This document shows positions 1-5,333 of a stretch of 7,300 nt of DNA, one piece after another. This stretch comes from an uncultured Pseudomonadota bacterium (GTDB taxonomy: Bacteria > Pseudomonadota > Gammaproteobacteria > Burkholderiales > Thiobacillaceae): assembly GCA_903918705.1 (NCBI GenBank), contig CAIXFP010000836.1, forward strand, positions 1-7,300. The letters run 5' to 3'. How positions within the stretch are numbered: the first letter of the stretch is position 1; each line of letters starts with the position of its first letter. The notes beneath the pieces were generated by a model. That model was given only the letters and a program-made list of their open reading frames with translations, ran no database searches and was not told where the DNA came from. Both the position numbers and the translations under genes were made by a program.

Positions 1-403
1 AGGACTCGCGCATCGGCTCCTTGAGCCCGGTGATGTGGCGCTGCAGGGTTTTGCCCTGCTCGAACTTCATCACCATGTAGACCGTGTCGTTGGCGCGGAA
101 GAAGTTGGTCACCCGCACCACGTTGGGATGGCGGATGCCCGCCAGCGCCCTGCCCTCCTCGAAGAAACACTTCATGCCGTAGCGGAACGAGGCTTCCTTG
201 TCCTCCGCCAGAGGCCGCACGGTGCCGGAGTTGCCGCGGCCCACCACGCCGCCGGGCAGATATTCCTTGATGGCGACCGGCTGGCCCTCGCTGTCATAGG
301 CCAGGTACACCAGGGAGAAGCCGCCGCCGCCGATCCGGCGATCGATCACGTACTCACCCAACTGGTAGTTCTGGGGCAGCGGTTCTGTGGTTTGCAGGGC
401 CAT
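1..403 (-). CDS. Serine/threonine protein kinase, N-terminal part (runs off the left edge)
   Basis: Reading leftwards from the ATG complementary to 401-403 gives 134 codons with no stop before the window edge, so the C-terminus is missing. The start of a eukaryotic-type protein kinase domain is clear. The glycine-rich loop IGGGGFSLVY is at residues 24-33, and the ATP-anchoring lysine is K46 in VAIKEYLP. The helix-C glutamate is probably E83 in the FFEEGRAL segment. It is followed by IRHPNVVRV, a conserved kinase HPNIV-type strand, and a hinge region around VYMVMKFEQG. The family phosphorylates Ser/Thr on proteins; the substrate is unknown. The catalytic HRD and DFG motifs lie beyond the window, so activity cannot be judged. 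The gene diverges from yicC with 65 bases between the starts. I see no clear Shine-Dalgarno sequence in front of this ATG. Stk and yicC neighbourhoods occur in betaproteobacteria. Confidence 0.9.
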   Translation of the reverse strand, partial: MALQTTEPLPQNYQLGEYVIDRRIGGGGFSLVYLAYDSEGQPVAIKEYLPGGVVGRGNSGTVRPLAEDKEASFRYGMKCFFEEGRALAGIRHPNVVRVTNFFRANDTVYMVMKFEQGKTLQRHITGLKEPMRES

Positions 404-468
404 GTAAATTAGGCGTGGGGGCGGGGTAAGATGCGCCGGCTAGAAACTGACGAAGGATAACCAAGATC

Positions 469-1353
469 GTGGCAGCCATGAAGGAAACTCTACGAAGCAT
501 GACCGGGTATGCCGCGGAATCCGCGGAAATCGCGGGCGCCCAGGTGACCCTGGAGTTGCGCGCGGTCAATTCCCGCTTCCTCGACCTCTCGTTTCGCATG
601 GGCGAGGATTTCCGCGCCATGGAACCGGCCCTGCGCGAACGCATCACGGACAAGGTCAAGCGGGGCAAGCTGGAATGCCGGCTCAACCTGGCCCCGCGGG
701 TCGATGCGGCATTGCCGACGGAACTCAACCCCGCCCTGCTCGACCAGTTGGCCGCCCTCTCCGCCTCGGCCCGGCGCGCCTTTCCCGAGGCCGATGGACT
801 GTCCGTGGCGGAGATCCTGCGCTGGCCCGGCATGCTGGGCGACAACACTTTGGATCTGGACGTTCTCCAGGCCGGCACCCTGGCCATGCTGGAGCGCGCC
901 CTGGGGCAATTCAACGCCAGCCGCGCCCGCGAGGGCGACAAGCTCAAGGCCATCATCCAGGAGCGCCTGCAAGGCATGCGCGAGCATGTCGCCCGGATAC
1001 GCCCGCGCACCCCGGAAATCGTCGCCGCATTCCGGGAAAAACTGGGCCGCCGCCTGGAAGAATTGCTCACCACCCTGGACCACGACCGTCTGCACCAGGA
1101 AGTCGCCCTGTTCGCCCAGAAGATCGACGTGGACGAGGAACTCGACCGCCTCCTCACCCACTTGAGCGAAGTCGAGCGCGTCCTCGCCAGCGGCGGCGCC
1201 GCCGGCAAGCGCCTCGACTTCCTGATGCAGGAACTCAACCGCGAAGCCAACACCCTGGGCTCCAAGTCGGTCTCCCTGGAACTCACCCAGACCGCGGTGG
1301 AACTCAAAGTGCTGATCGAGCAGATGCGCGAGCAGATTCAGAACATTGAGTGA
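469..1353 (+). CDS. yicC: YicC/YloC family endoribonuclease
   Basis: The protein is 294 aa from GTG 469, or 291 aa from ATG 478; the family is usually near 290 aa. The family's N-terminal SMTGYA signature follows directly (RSMTGYAAE), then ELRAVNSRFLDLSFR and a KRGKLEC segment, all typical of the YicC N-terminal domain. The C-terminal DUF1732 part is also clear: LDHDRLHQEVALFAQKIDVDEELDRLLTH, then a KRLDFLMQELNREANTLGSKS block and a final LKVLIEQMREQIQNIE helix. Family members are metal-dependent endoribonucleases with a role in RNA turnover. An AAGGA at 453-457 fits GTG 469 with an 11-base spacer, and ATG 478 has little in front of it, so the start is uncertain by 9 bases. TAAGAT at 427-432 could be a -10 box. 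gmk often follows yicC; here an integrase does, so the last codons probably form the left island junction. Confidence 0.95.
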   Translation: MAAMKETLRSMTGYAAESAEIAGAQVTLELRAVNSRFLDLSFRMGEDFRAMEPALRERITDKVKRGKLECRLNLAPRVDAALPTELNPALLDQLAALSASARRAFPEADGLSVAEILRWPGMLGDNTLDLDVLQAGTLAMLERALGQFNASRAREGDKLKAIIQERLQGMREHVARIRPRTPEIVAAFREKLGRRLEELLTTLDHDRLHQEVALFAQKIDVDEELDRLLTHLSEVERVLASGGAAGKRLDFLMQELNREANTLGSKSVSLELTQTAVELKVLIEQMREQIQNIE

Positions 1354-1440
1354 CATTTCAGGCCGTCGCAGCCTGTCGCAAATACCCCCTGAGAAGCCGC
1401 TAACTACGCGGCTTTTTTCATGTCTGCGCGTTACAATTCG
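1320..1440. other. Probable left chromosome/island junction (attL region), exact core unknown
   Basis: The island integrase starts 177 bases after the stop codon of yicC and points the same way. This is the usual arrangement when a tyrosine recombinase uses the 3' end of a target gene. The 3' end of yicC is an established attachment site for mobilizable genomic islands of Vibrio (the MGIVflInd1 type). The yicC reading frame ends normally in KVLIEQMREQIQNIE, so the target gene is intact. The crossover core can only be defined with the right junction, which is outside the window; this interval is a bracket, not a measured site. Confidence 0.35.
1394..1418 (+). terminator. Rho-independent terminator after yicC
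   Basis: A perfect 7-bp stem, AAGCCGC paired with GCGGCTT, encloses a 7-base loop (TAACTAC) and runs into six T residues (1413-1418). It sits 41 bases after the yicC stop and ahead of the integrase promoter region. It would end yicC transcription and insulate the island gene. Because yicC and gmk are often neighbours, it could have come in with the island, or it could be the host's own terminator moved from elsewhere in the region. Confidence 0.85.
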
Positions 1441-1461
1441 TCTCACTGCATCTTAACTTTC

Positions 1462-1517
1462 GTGTGTACCAAGACGTGTACCAAACCGATATTTCTCGGG
1501 AAAGTCTTGGTACACAC
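1462..1517. repeat. 14-bp perfect inverted repeat with three GTGTACCAA motifs upstream of the integrase
   Basis: GTGTGTACCAAGAC at 1462-1475 is the exact reverse complement of GTCTTGGTACACAC at 1504-1517, with 28 bases between. Inside it, GTGTACCAA occurs at 1464-1472 and again at 1476-1484, one start 12 bases after the other. The third copy is inverted at 1508-1516, only 13 bases before the integrase ATG. The arrangement suggests protein binding sites: arm-type sites for the integrase, or an operator controlling int. Binding of the AlpA-like protein encoded further right is another possibility. Which protein binds is inference. Confidence 0.7.
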
Positions 1518-1529
1518 CAGGAGACCGCC

Positions 1530-2792
1530 ATGGGCAAGCTGACAGATATTCAAATCCGGGGATGGGTGAAGGCTGGCGAGCACTTCGACGCCAAGAGCGA
1601 CGGGGATGGCCTCTACCTGCGATTCAGCAAAATTGACGCCACGCCACTCTGGCGATTCCGCTATCGCATCGATGGCAAGGCACGCATCATGAACATTGGC
1701 AGCTATGGCACCCTGTCACTGGCCGATGCCCGCAAGACCGTGAAGGAGTTACGTGCCCGCGTCTCCCTGGGCTATGACGTGGCAGGCGAGAAGCAGGAGC
1801 GCAAGCGGGAGGCCACAGCCAAGATCGAGGCCGAGAAACTTGCCTACACCGTGGCCCAACTGGCCGATGAATACTTCACCCGCAACATTTTGTGCCGATG
1901 GAAGCACCCCAACATCGTGCGCAGCCGGATTGAGCGCGACATCAAGCCCAGCATCGGCAAGCTCGCCGTCGAGGATGTGAAGCCCACCCACATTGACGCC
2001 ATGGTCCAGAAGGTCGTCAAGCGGGGAGCGCCGACCGTTGCCAATGACGTGCTGCGCTGGACCCGGAGAATCTTCGACTTCGCCATCAAGCGGAACATGA
2101 TCCAGTACAACCCGGCCGCCGCCTTCGACCTGTCCGATGCGGGGGGCAAGGAAGAGACTAGGAAGCGCAACCTTACTCGGGATGAACTCGTGAAACTTTT
2201 CGAGGCCATGCGCGATGCCAAGGGCTTCAGCATCGAGAACTTGCTGACGGTGAAACTCCTTCTCCTGCTGGCCGTGCGGAAGCAGGAACTCACCGCCGCC
2301 CGCTGGGAGGAATTCGACCTGGACAAGGCTGTCTGGTATCTGCCCGGCGAACGCACCAAGACGGGAGAAGCCAGCGACATCCCCCTGCCCTCCGCGGCTG
2401 TGGATGCCCTACGCGAACTTCAACGGCTGGCATGCGGCAGTGACTGGGTACTCCCTGCGCGCAAGGCGCAGGTAAACATGCTCCCCCACATCCACGAGAA
2501 CACACTGAACGTGGCGCTATCCAAGGTGAAGCCCCTCATGCCGGGGGTAGAACCCTTCGTCATACATGACTTCCGGCGCACTGCCCGCACCCAACTTGCC
2601 GCCCTGGGCGTCGTGCCGCACATCGCCGAGAGATGCCTGAACCACAAGGTCATGGGCGTGGCAGGCATCTACGACCGCCACGACTACTTCGAGGAACGGA
2701 AGGATGCATTGAACCGCTTGGCCGGATTCCTGGAGTCCTGCGAGACCGGGAAGGACTGGAACGTGGTTCCATTGAGAAAGGCAGCCGCATGA
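1530..2792 (+). CDS. int: P4-type tyrosine recombinase (site-specific integrase)
   Basis: This 420-aa integrase inserts and excises the island. Residues 1 to about 95 form the DUF4102-type arm-binding domain (SDGDGLYLRF, WRFRYRIDGKARIMNIGSYG, LSLADARK). Residues about 106-200 form the core-binding helical domain. The C-terminal catalytic domain keeps all expected residues: R250 in AVRKQEL, K277 in RTKTGEASDIPL, H346 and R349 in HDFRRTART, H372 in LNHK, and nucleophile Y381 in GIYDRHDY. ATG 1530 was chosen because AGGAGA at 1519-1524 lies 5 bases upstream and the protein then begins at the arm domain. The in-frame GTG at 1464 would place the inverted repeat inside the coding sequence and is unlikely. 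The gene is complete and looks functional. Its position next to yicC suggests yicC is the target. Confidence 0.95.
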   Translation: MGKLTDIQIRGWVKAGEHFDAKSDGDGLYLRFSKIDATPLWRFRYRIDGKARIMNIGSYGTLSLADARKTVKELRARVSLGYDVAGEKQERKREATAKIEAEKLAYTVAQLADEYFTRNILCRWKHPNIVRSRIERDIKPSIGKLAVEDVKPTHIDAMVQKVVKRGAPTVANDVLRWTRRIFDFAIKRNMIQYNPAAAFDLSDAGGKEETRKRNLTRDELVKLFEAMRDAKGFSIENLLTVKLLLLLAVRKQELTAARWEEFDLDKAVWYLPGERTKTGEASDIPLPSAAVDALRELQRLACGSDWVLPARKAQVNMLPHIHENTLNVALSKVKPLMPGVEPFVIHDFRRTARTQLAALGVVPHIAERCLNHKVMGVAGIYDRHDYFEERKDALNRLAGFLESCETGKDWNVVPLRKAAA

Positions 2793-2810
2793 CAAACCGG
2801 AGGTCGGACG

Positions 2811-2936
2811 GTGGGCTCCGTTTGGAAGGCCGGTGCGGGCTACATGGTCTCGATCACCACCAGGGCCACGGCGCCCACACAGGAATCCGCATTCAATGTA
2901 GCGCGGAAGCAGGCAAGGGGCATTACCTCCGCCTGA
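2811..2936 (+). CDS. Possible 41-aa micro-ORF after the integrase
   Basis: A GTG at 2811 has a good Shine-Dalgarno sequence (GGAGG, 2799-2803) with a 7-base spacer and opens 41 codons. The product begins VGSVWKAGAGYMVSITTRA and ends in a basic helix-like ARKQARGITSA. By my count about three quarters of its third positions are G or C, as expected here. I recognise no family. A competing frame starts at ATG 2789, overlaps the integrase stop as ATGA, and gives 59 aa rich in His, Gly and Arg up to 2968. That composition looks less like a real protein. Only one of the two is likely to be used, and possibly neither is. Confidence 0.3.
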   Translation: MGSVWKAGAGYMVSITTRATAPTQESAFNVARKQARGITSA

Positions 2937-2952
2937 AGGCATCAGGCAAAGC

Positions 2953-2983
2953 GGGCAACCCGGCGTAGCCACGCCGGGTGCCC
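2953..2983. other. Strong GC-rich hairpin between island genes
   Basis: GGGC (2953-2956) and ACCCGGCG (2958-2965) pair with CGCCGGGT (2972-2979) and GCCC (2980-2983). This makes a 12-bp stem with one bulged A and a 6-base loop (TAGCCA). No T-tract follows, so it is not a classical terminator. It may slow or process the transcript between the integrase and the next gene, or act as a DNA-level structure. It lies 31 bases ahead of the ATG at 3015. Confidence 0.55.
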
Positions 2984-3014
2984 TGACCACAACCCGACTT
3001 TCAAGGAGTCGATC

Positions 3015-3374
3015 ATGGCTGAAGCGGATCATCCCTACCCGACCGGCGACGAAAGCAAGGCTGGCGCGCTGGCTGCCATCATGGCGATTCAAAACATCGA
3101 AGCCATGAACGAGCGCACAGACCCGGATCAGAACATCGAAGAACACTTCCGCGACCTGGACGAGGGAGTTGATGGCTTCGTGCGCGCCATCGGCCCCTTG
3201 CCTGCGTATCAAGCCGGATTCATTCGCGCCCTGGCCGAATATATCAACTTCAGTATTCAGGCCGGGCGCCCTGACACCAGCGTGTGGCGTCCTGAAGCCG
3301 CGATGACGTCGGCGGAAGCCGCCGCCCGCCGAGAGGAACTGGCGCGTGACTGCACAGAAATGATGGCGGCCTGA
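3015..3374 (+). CDS. Hypothetical acidic helical island protein (119 aa)
   Basis: ATG 3015 is preceded by AAGGAG at 3003-3008 with a 6-base spacer, a strong ribosome binding site, and codon use matches the neighbourhood. The protein is small and acidic. The central part (residues about 18-80, AALAAIM-like start through NIEEHFRDLDEGVDGFVRAIG and AGFIRALAEYINFSIQAG) reads as two or three amphipathic helices. An Ala/Glu/Arg-rich C-terminal helix ends at EMMAA. There is no signal peptide, membrane segment or cysteine-rich site; the only cysteine is near the C-terminus. I do not recognise the family and assign no function. It is flanked by hairpins on both sides and is probably transcribed on its own or with the integrase. 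Confidence 0.75.
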   Translation: MAEADHPYPTGDESKAGALAAIMAIQNIEAMNERTDPDQNIEEHFRDLDEGVDGFVRAIGPLPAYQAGFIRALAEYINFSIQAGRPDTSVWRPEAAMTSAEAAARREELARDCTEMMAA

Positions 3375-3386
3375 CCGCACCCAAGC

Positions 3387-3413
3387 GCCGCGCCTACTGT
3401 TGGTGGGCGTGGC
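3387..3413. other. Imperfect hairpin after the 119-aa ORF
   Basis: GCCGCGCC (3387-3394) pairs with GGCGTGGC (3406-3413) through seven Watson-Crick pairs and one G-T pair, and the stem can extend inwards by a few more pairs. No T-run follows. It lies 12 bases after the stop at 3374 and may weakly terminate or stabilise that transcript. Confidence 0.35.
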
Positions 3414-3442
3414 ATCACAATCTAATTCCGGTGGTGACACAA

Positions 3443-4018
3443 ATGGCTGATCATGATTCAGGCTTCAAAATGCCAGAGGAGTTTGCCGAGATTGCCTGCA
3501 TCTCTATTCATGAGGTCTGGCGTCGGCTCGAAAATGGCAGTCTTCCTGCCGTAGTCCTCGCAGATTTTAAATATAACAGCCATGACAATAACTTCTTTGA
3601 CTACACCCTCATCCCTCCTGAAGCAGTGCGCCGTATAGTGGCCGGCTATGATGTTGAACTCAAAACAGACTTCAAAAATGCGCACATCGATGGCAAGAAA
3701 GAGCTTATCCGCGTCCTCGTCTCTCCTGAATCAACCCCAGAAATATACGCCACCGACAACGATGACAATAAGGATGAGAAGCCCGTCCCATGGTGGCAAA
3801 CCGACTACGACATACTTGAACTAGCCCAGCAATACGGAGAAAAATTATCAGCAAATGGCAAGGTTTACTCGCTAAACAATGTCGCTAAAGCCATCGTGAC
3901 ACACATCAATGAAAAAGAACGTCGCAATACTAAGCCAGGACAGAATGCGAGGACAATTTCCACGACTTCTCTGAAGAAAGGCCCACTGAAGGGCTGGAAG
4001 TTCACAACAGAAAAATAG
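3443..4018 (+). CDS. AT-rich 191-aa protein with possible HTH-like N-terminus and basic C-terminus
   Basis: ATG 3443 is preferred over the tandem GTG codons at 3431 and 3434, which may instead provide a weak GGTGGTGA ribosome binding site. Residues about 10-35 (MPEEFAEIACISIHEVWRR, then LENGSLP) resemble the helix pair and turn of small excisionase/AlpA-type DNA-binding proteins, with a sequence of the form ISxxxVWRRLxxGxLP. The middle is acidic (TDNDDNKDEKP). The C-terminal 50 residues (YSLNNVAKAIVTHINEKER, then a basic KPGQNARTISTTSLKKGPL and a final GWKF) look like a second DNA-binding unit. Base composition is far lower in GC than its neighbours: 23 of 60 at 3541-3600 and 24 of 60 at 3841-3900. 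That suggests recent acquisition from another source. A DNA-binding or regulatory role is inference; the family is not one I can name. Confidence 0.8.
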   Translation: MADHDSGFKMPEEFAEIACISIHEVWRRLENGSLPAVVLADFKYNSHDNNFFDYTLIPPEAVRRIVAGYDVELKTDFKNAHIDGKKELIRVLVSPESTPEIYATDNDDNKDEKPVPWWQTDYDILELAQQYGEKLSANGKVYSLNNVAKAIVTHINEKERRNTKPGQNARTISTTSLKKGPLKGWKFTTEK

Positions 4019-4070
4019 TGGTGCGCTGGTGCGCGCACTGGTGCGTGAGAAAAACGCACCGACCGCACCA
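4019..4070. repeat. Cluster of TGGTGCG / CGCACCA repeats (operator or iteron candidate)
   Basis: TGGTGCG occurs at 4019-4025, 4027-4033 and 4039-4045, all on the + strand. The inverted form follows at 4055-4060 (CGCACC) and 4064-4070 (CGCACCA). GGTGCGT at 4040-4046 and ACGCACC at 4054-4060 form a perfect 7-bp hairpin with loop GAGAAAA. Further CGCACC copies lie at 4133-4138, 4197-4202 and 4204-4209. The first repeats start right after the stop of the AT-rich gene, and the later ones overlap the AlpA-like gene's leader and first codons. A regulator or replication protein binding array is the natural reading. Confidence 0.6.
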
Positions 4071-4114
4071 CCCAGGAAGCCGCCACCAGAGCGGCGCCGC
4101 GCCAATTTGATTTA

Positions 4115-4143
4115 TTGCTTCTAAACGAGAAACGCACCATAAG
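4115..4143 (+). promoter_or_regulatory. Weak candidate promoter for the AlpA-ATPase gene set
   Basis: The stretch 4104-4145 is the most AT-rich part of the 164-base gap before the AlpA-like gene. TTGCTT (4115-4120) and CATAAG (4138-4143) are spaced 17 bases and match the -35 and -10 consensus at 4 of 6 positions each. One CGCACCA copy (4133-4139) falls between and overlaps them, where a repressor would block transcription. This rests on weak matches. Confidence 0.25.
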
Positions 4144-4182
4144 AATAGCGTTCCATCGCAACCCGCCGCATGAGGCAAAACG

Positions 4183-4413
4183 ATGGAAAGCACCGACGCA
4201 CCCCGCACCAACAAGGCTCTTGAAGGTTTCGACAAGCTCCCGAATTCGGCATTCGTCCGCGTCGATACCGTGGCCGCCCTGCGGAACTGCTCCAGGGCTA
4301 CGACCTGGCGCCATGCAAAACAGGGATTGATTCCGGCACCCCGCAAGCTCTCCGCAGGAATCACGGCATGGAATGTTGGGGAACTCCGCGCCGCAATGGC
4401 AGGGGGCCAGTAA
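4183..4413 (+). CDS. AlpA-like helix-turn-helix regulator / excisionase-like protein
   Basis: The 76-aa product has the look of phage and island AlpA-type proteins. The core begins with LPNSAFVRVDTVAALRNCS, continues with RATTWRHAKQGLIPAPRKL and ends with SAGITAWNVGELRAAMA. Helix-turn-helix positions are about residues 28-45, followed by the wing-like GLIPAP turn and the AWNVGELRAAMA end typical of the group. These proteins act as transcription regulators of integrase or replication genes and sometimes as recombination directionality factors. GAGG at 4172-4175 precedes ATG 4183 with a 7-base spacer. CGCACC repeats run through its leader and first codons, so it may control its own expression. 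Its stop overlaps the next start as TAATG, which implies translational coupling. Confidence 0.88.
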   Translation: MESTDAPRTNKALEGFDKLPNSAFVRVDTVAALRNCSRATTWRHAKQGLIPAPRKLSAGITAWNVGELRAAMAGGQ

Positions 4414-5204
4414 TGTACGCCCCCGACCTCACCCCCGAGCAACTTGCCGAGCAGGCCGGATCCGCAATCGGCACGGCGATGGTGAACGCCATGGCGAACA
4501 CGACAGACCAGTCGCAAGCCCTGTGCGCCCTGCTCGCCGCGCTGAACGAAGCCTTCAATCCTGACGACGACCCGATTGTTTCCGCTGTTGCCGGCGGATT
4601 CGCTGTCGCTATGGTCAACGTGCTTGAACGTGGCTTTCAGGCTATGCGCGACGAGGCACGAAGTTCCACCAACAAAAAGGGCCGCCCGGCTGGCACCGGC
4701 GCGACCCTGGAAAGCACTGCTGACACCCGCAATCCTACCCTGAAACCCGAGGTAGACCTAGCCTCATGGTCCGCCCTGGGTAAGCAAGCCAAGCCGCCTC
4801 AAGGCATCTCACCGCCGTTGGGGTGCACAATGAACGCCCGCCGTCTGCCACCCTACGCCCGCCCCATCGCCGATGCCCGTGCCTGTGGTCAGGTTCCCCG
4901 CCGCCTGGTCGGGGTACATCTGGCCGTCACCCTCGCATGGAATGAACACCGCACTGGCGCCGTGCCACGCGTGGTCATGCCAAACAATCCGGTCTCCTAC
5001 GATCTTCGATTCGTCGCCGGCCTGGATGTGCTGCTGCCCTACACCACCGCCGACGCCGACCGCGTTCAATCCGCCGTCGATGCCTTGATCCAGGCCGGCG
5101 CCGCCTCCGTCGAAGTGGTCAATCACGACTTGCGCGAATCCGGCGCACCGAGGGAAGCCTGGCTGTCAGTCAGCGAGCGGGAGGAGTTGCGTCATGCCGA
5201 TTGA
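4413..5204 (+). CDS. Island accessory protein, apparently two modules in one frame (263 aa)
   Basis: ATG 4413 overlaps the AlpA-like stop and has AGGGGG at 4401-4406 six bases upstream. The first module, residues 1 to about 85, is helical (LTPEQLAEQAGSAIGTAMV and an Ala-rich IVSAVAGGFAVAMVNVLERG segment). A basic KKGRP stretch, an AT-hook-like core, is at about residues 88-92, followed by a polar linker to about 139. The second module starts at M140 (codon at 4830) with NARRLPPYARPIADARACG, then YDLRFVAGLDVLL and a C-terminal basic/acidic part. As I recall, proteins beginning RRLPPYAR with a DLRFVAG motif occur as separate small genes near island primases. GGGG at 4820-4823 could allow internal initiation at 4830, giving a 124-aa product. 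The function of both modules is unknown. Confidence 0.82.
   Translation: MYAPDLTPEQLAEQAGSAIGTAMVNAMANTTDQSQALCALLAALNEAFNPDDDPIVSAVAGGFAVAMVNVLERGFQAMRDEARSSTNKKGRPAGTGATLESTADTRNPTLKPEVDLASWSALGKQAKPPQGISPPLGCTMNARRLPPYARPIADARACGQVPRRLVGVHLAVTLAWNEHRTGAVPRVVMPNNPVSYDLRFVAGLDVLLPYTTADADRVQSAVDALIQAGAASVEVVNHDLRESGAPREAWLSVSEREELRHAD
5180..5186 (+). promoter_or_regulatory. Strong ribosome binding site for ATG 5194
   Basis: GGAGGAG at 5180-5186 stands 7 bases before ATG 5194 and is the strongest Shine-Dalgarno match in this part of the window. It matters because it marks 5194 as the real translation entry point of the ATPase gene, although the ATG is not in frame with the large ORF. Confidence 0.75.
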
Positions 5205-5307
5205 ACTGCAACTGGAACCCCAGACCCCCGAGCAGCGCGCCGCGTATCAGAAAGCCACGAACATAAGGACGGTCGGGACGATAAACCCACTACTGCCCAA
5301 GCTCTAA
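5194..5307 (+). CDS. 37-codon leader ORF, probable 5' end of the frameshifted ATPase gene
   Basis: ATG 5194 overlaps the preceding stop by 11 bases and has the strong GGAGGAG ribosome binding site. The product starts MPIELQLEPQTPEQRAAYQK and ends NPLLPKL at TAA 5305. A -1 shift anywhere between 5205 and about 5304 would continue it into the large ATPase frame, which is open from 5205. That frame encodes TTAQALIELAEKSCDLFHDE ahead of its first possible start codon. Joined at 5283-5289, the protein would run ...GTINP then TTAQALIEL. It may be one end of a gene broken by an indel, the zero-frame part of a programmed frameshift, or a short coupling peptide. Confidence 0.55.
   Translation: MPIELQLEPQTPEQRAAYQKATNIRTVGTINPLLPKL
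5283..5289 (+). other. Candidate -1 slippery heptamer A AAC CCA
   Basis: In the frame of ATG 5194 the codons read ATA AAC CCA, so bases 5283-5289 form X XXY YYZ with X = A, Y = C and Z = A, in the phase needed for tandem -1 slippage. Slippage here lands on ACT ACT GCC CAA, the ATPase frame. Y = C is not a favoured type in known bacterial shift sites, and I did not identify a convincing stimulatory structure downstream, so this is a lead only. Confidence 0.25.
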
Positions 5308-5333
5308 TCGAACTCGCCGAGAAGTCATGCGAC

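Noticed and set aside
490..1446. Long minus-strand ORFs opposite yicC (318 aa at 490-1446, 317 aa at 354-1307)
   Set aside because: yicC on the plus strand is a certain gene with family motifs throughout. The antisense frames have no recognisable motif and arise from high GC codon bias.
1464..1529. GTG at 1464 as the integrase start (22 extra residues)
   Set aside because: It has no Shine-Dalgarno sequence, would encode the inverted repeat, and places residues before the normal start of the arm-binding domain; ATG 1530 has AGGAGA.
1354..1529. A tRNA or tmRNA gene as the integration target
   Set aside because: No cloverleaf or CCA-ending tRNA-like sequence is visible; the only strong structure is the terminator at 1394-1418.
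2517..3440. 307-aa minus-strand ORF across the end of int and the 119-aa ORF
   Set aside because: It covers a certain gene (int), a hairpin and an ORF with a strong ribosome binding site. Its composition looks like an antisense shadow.
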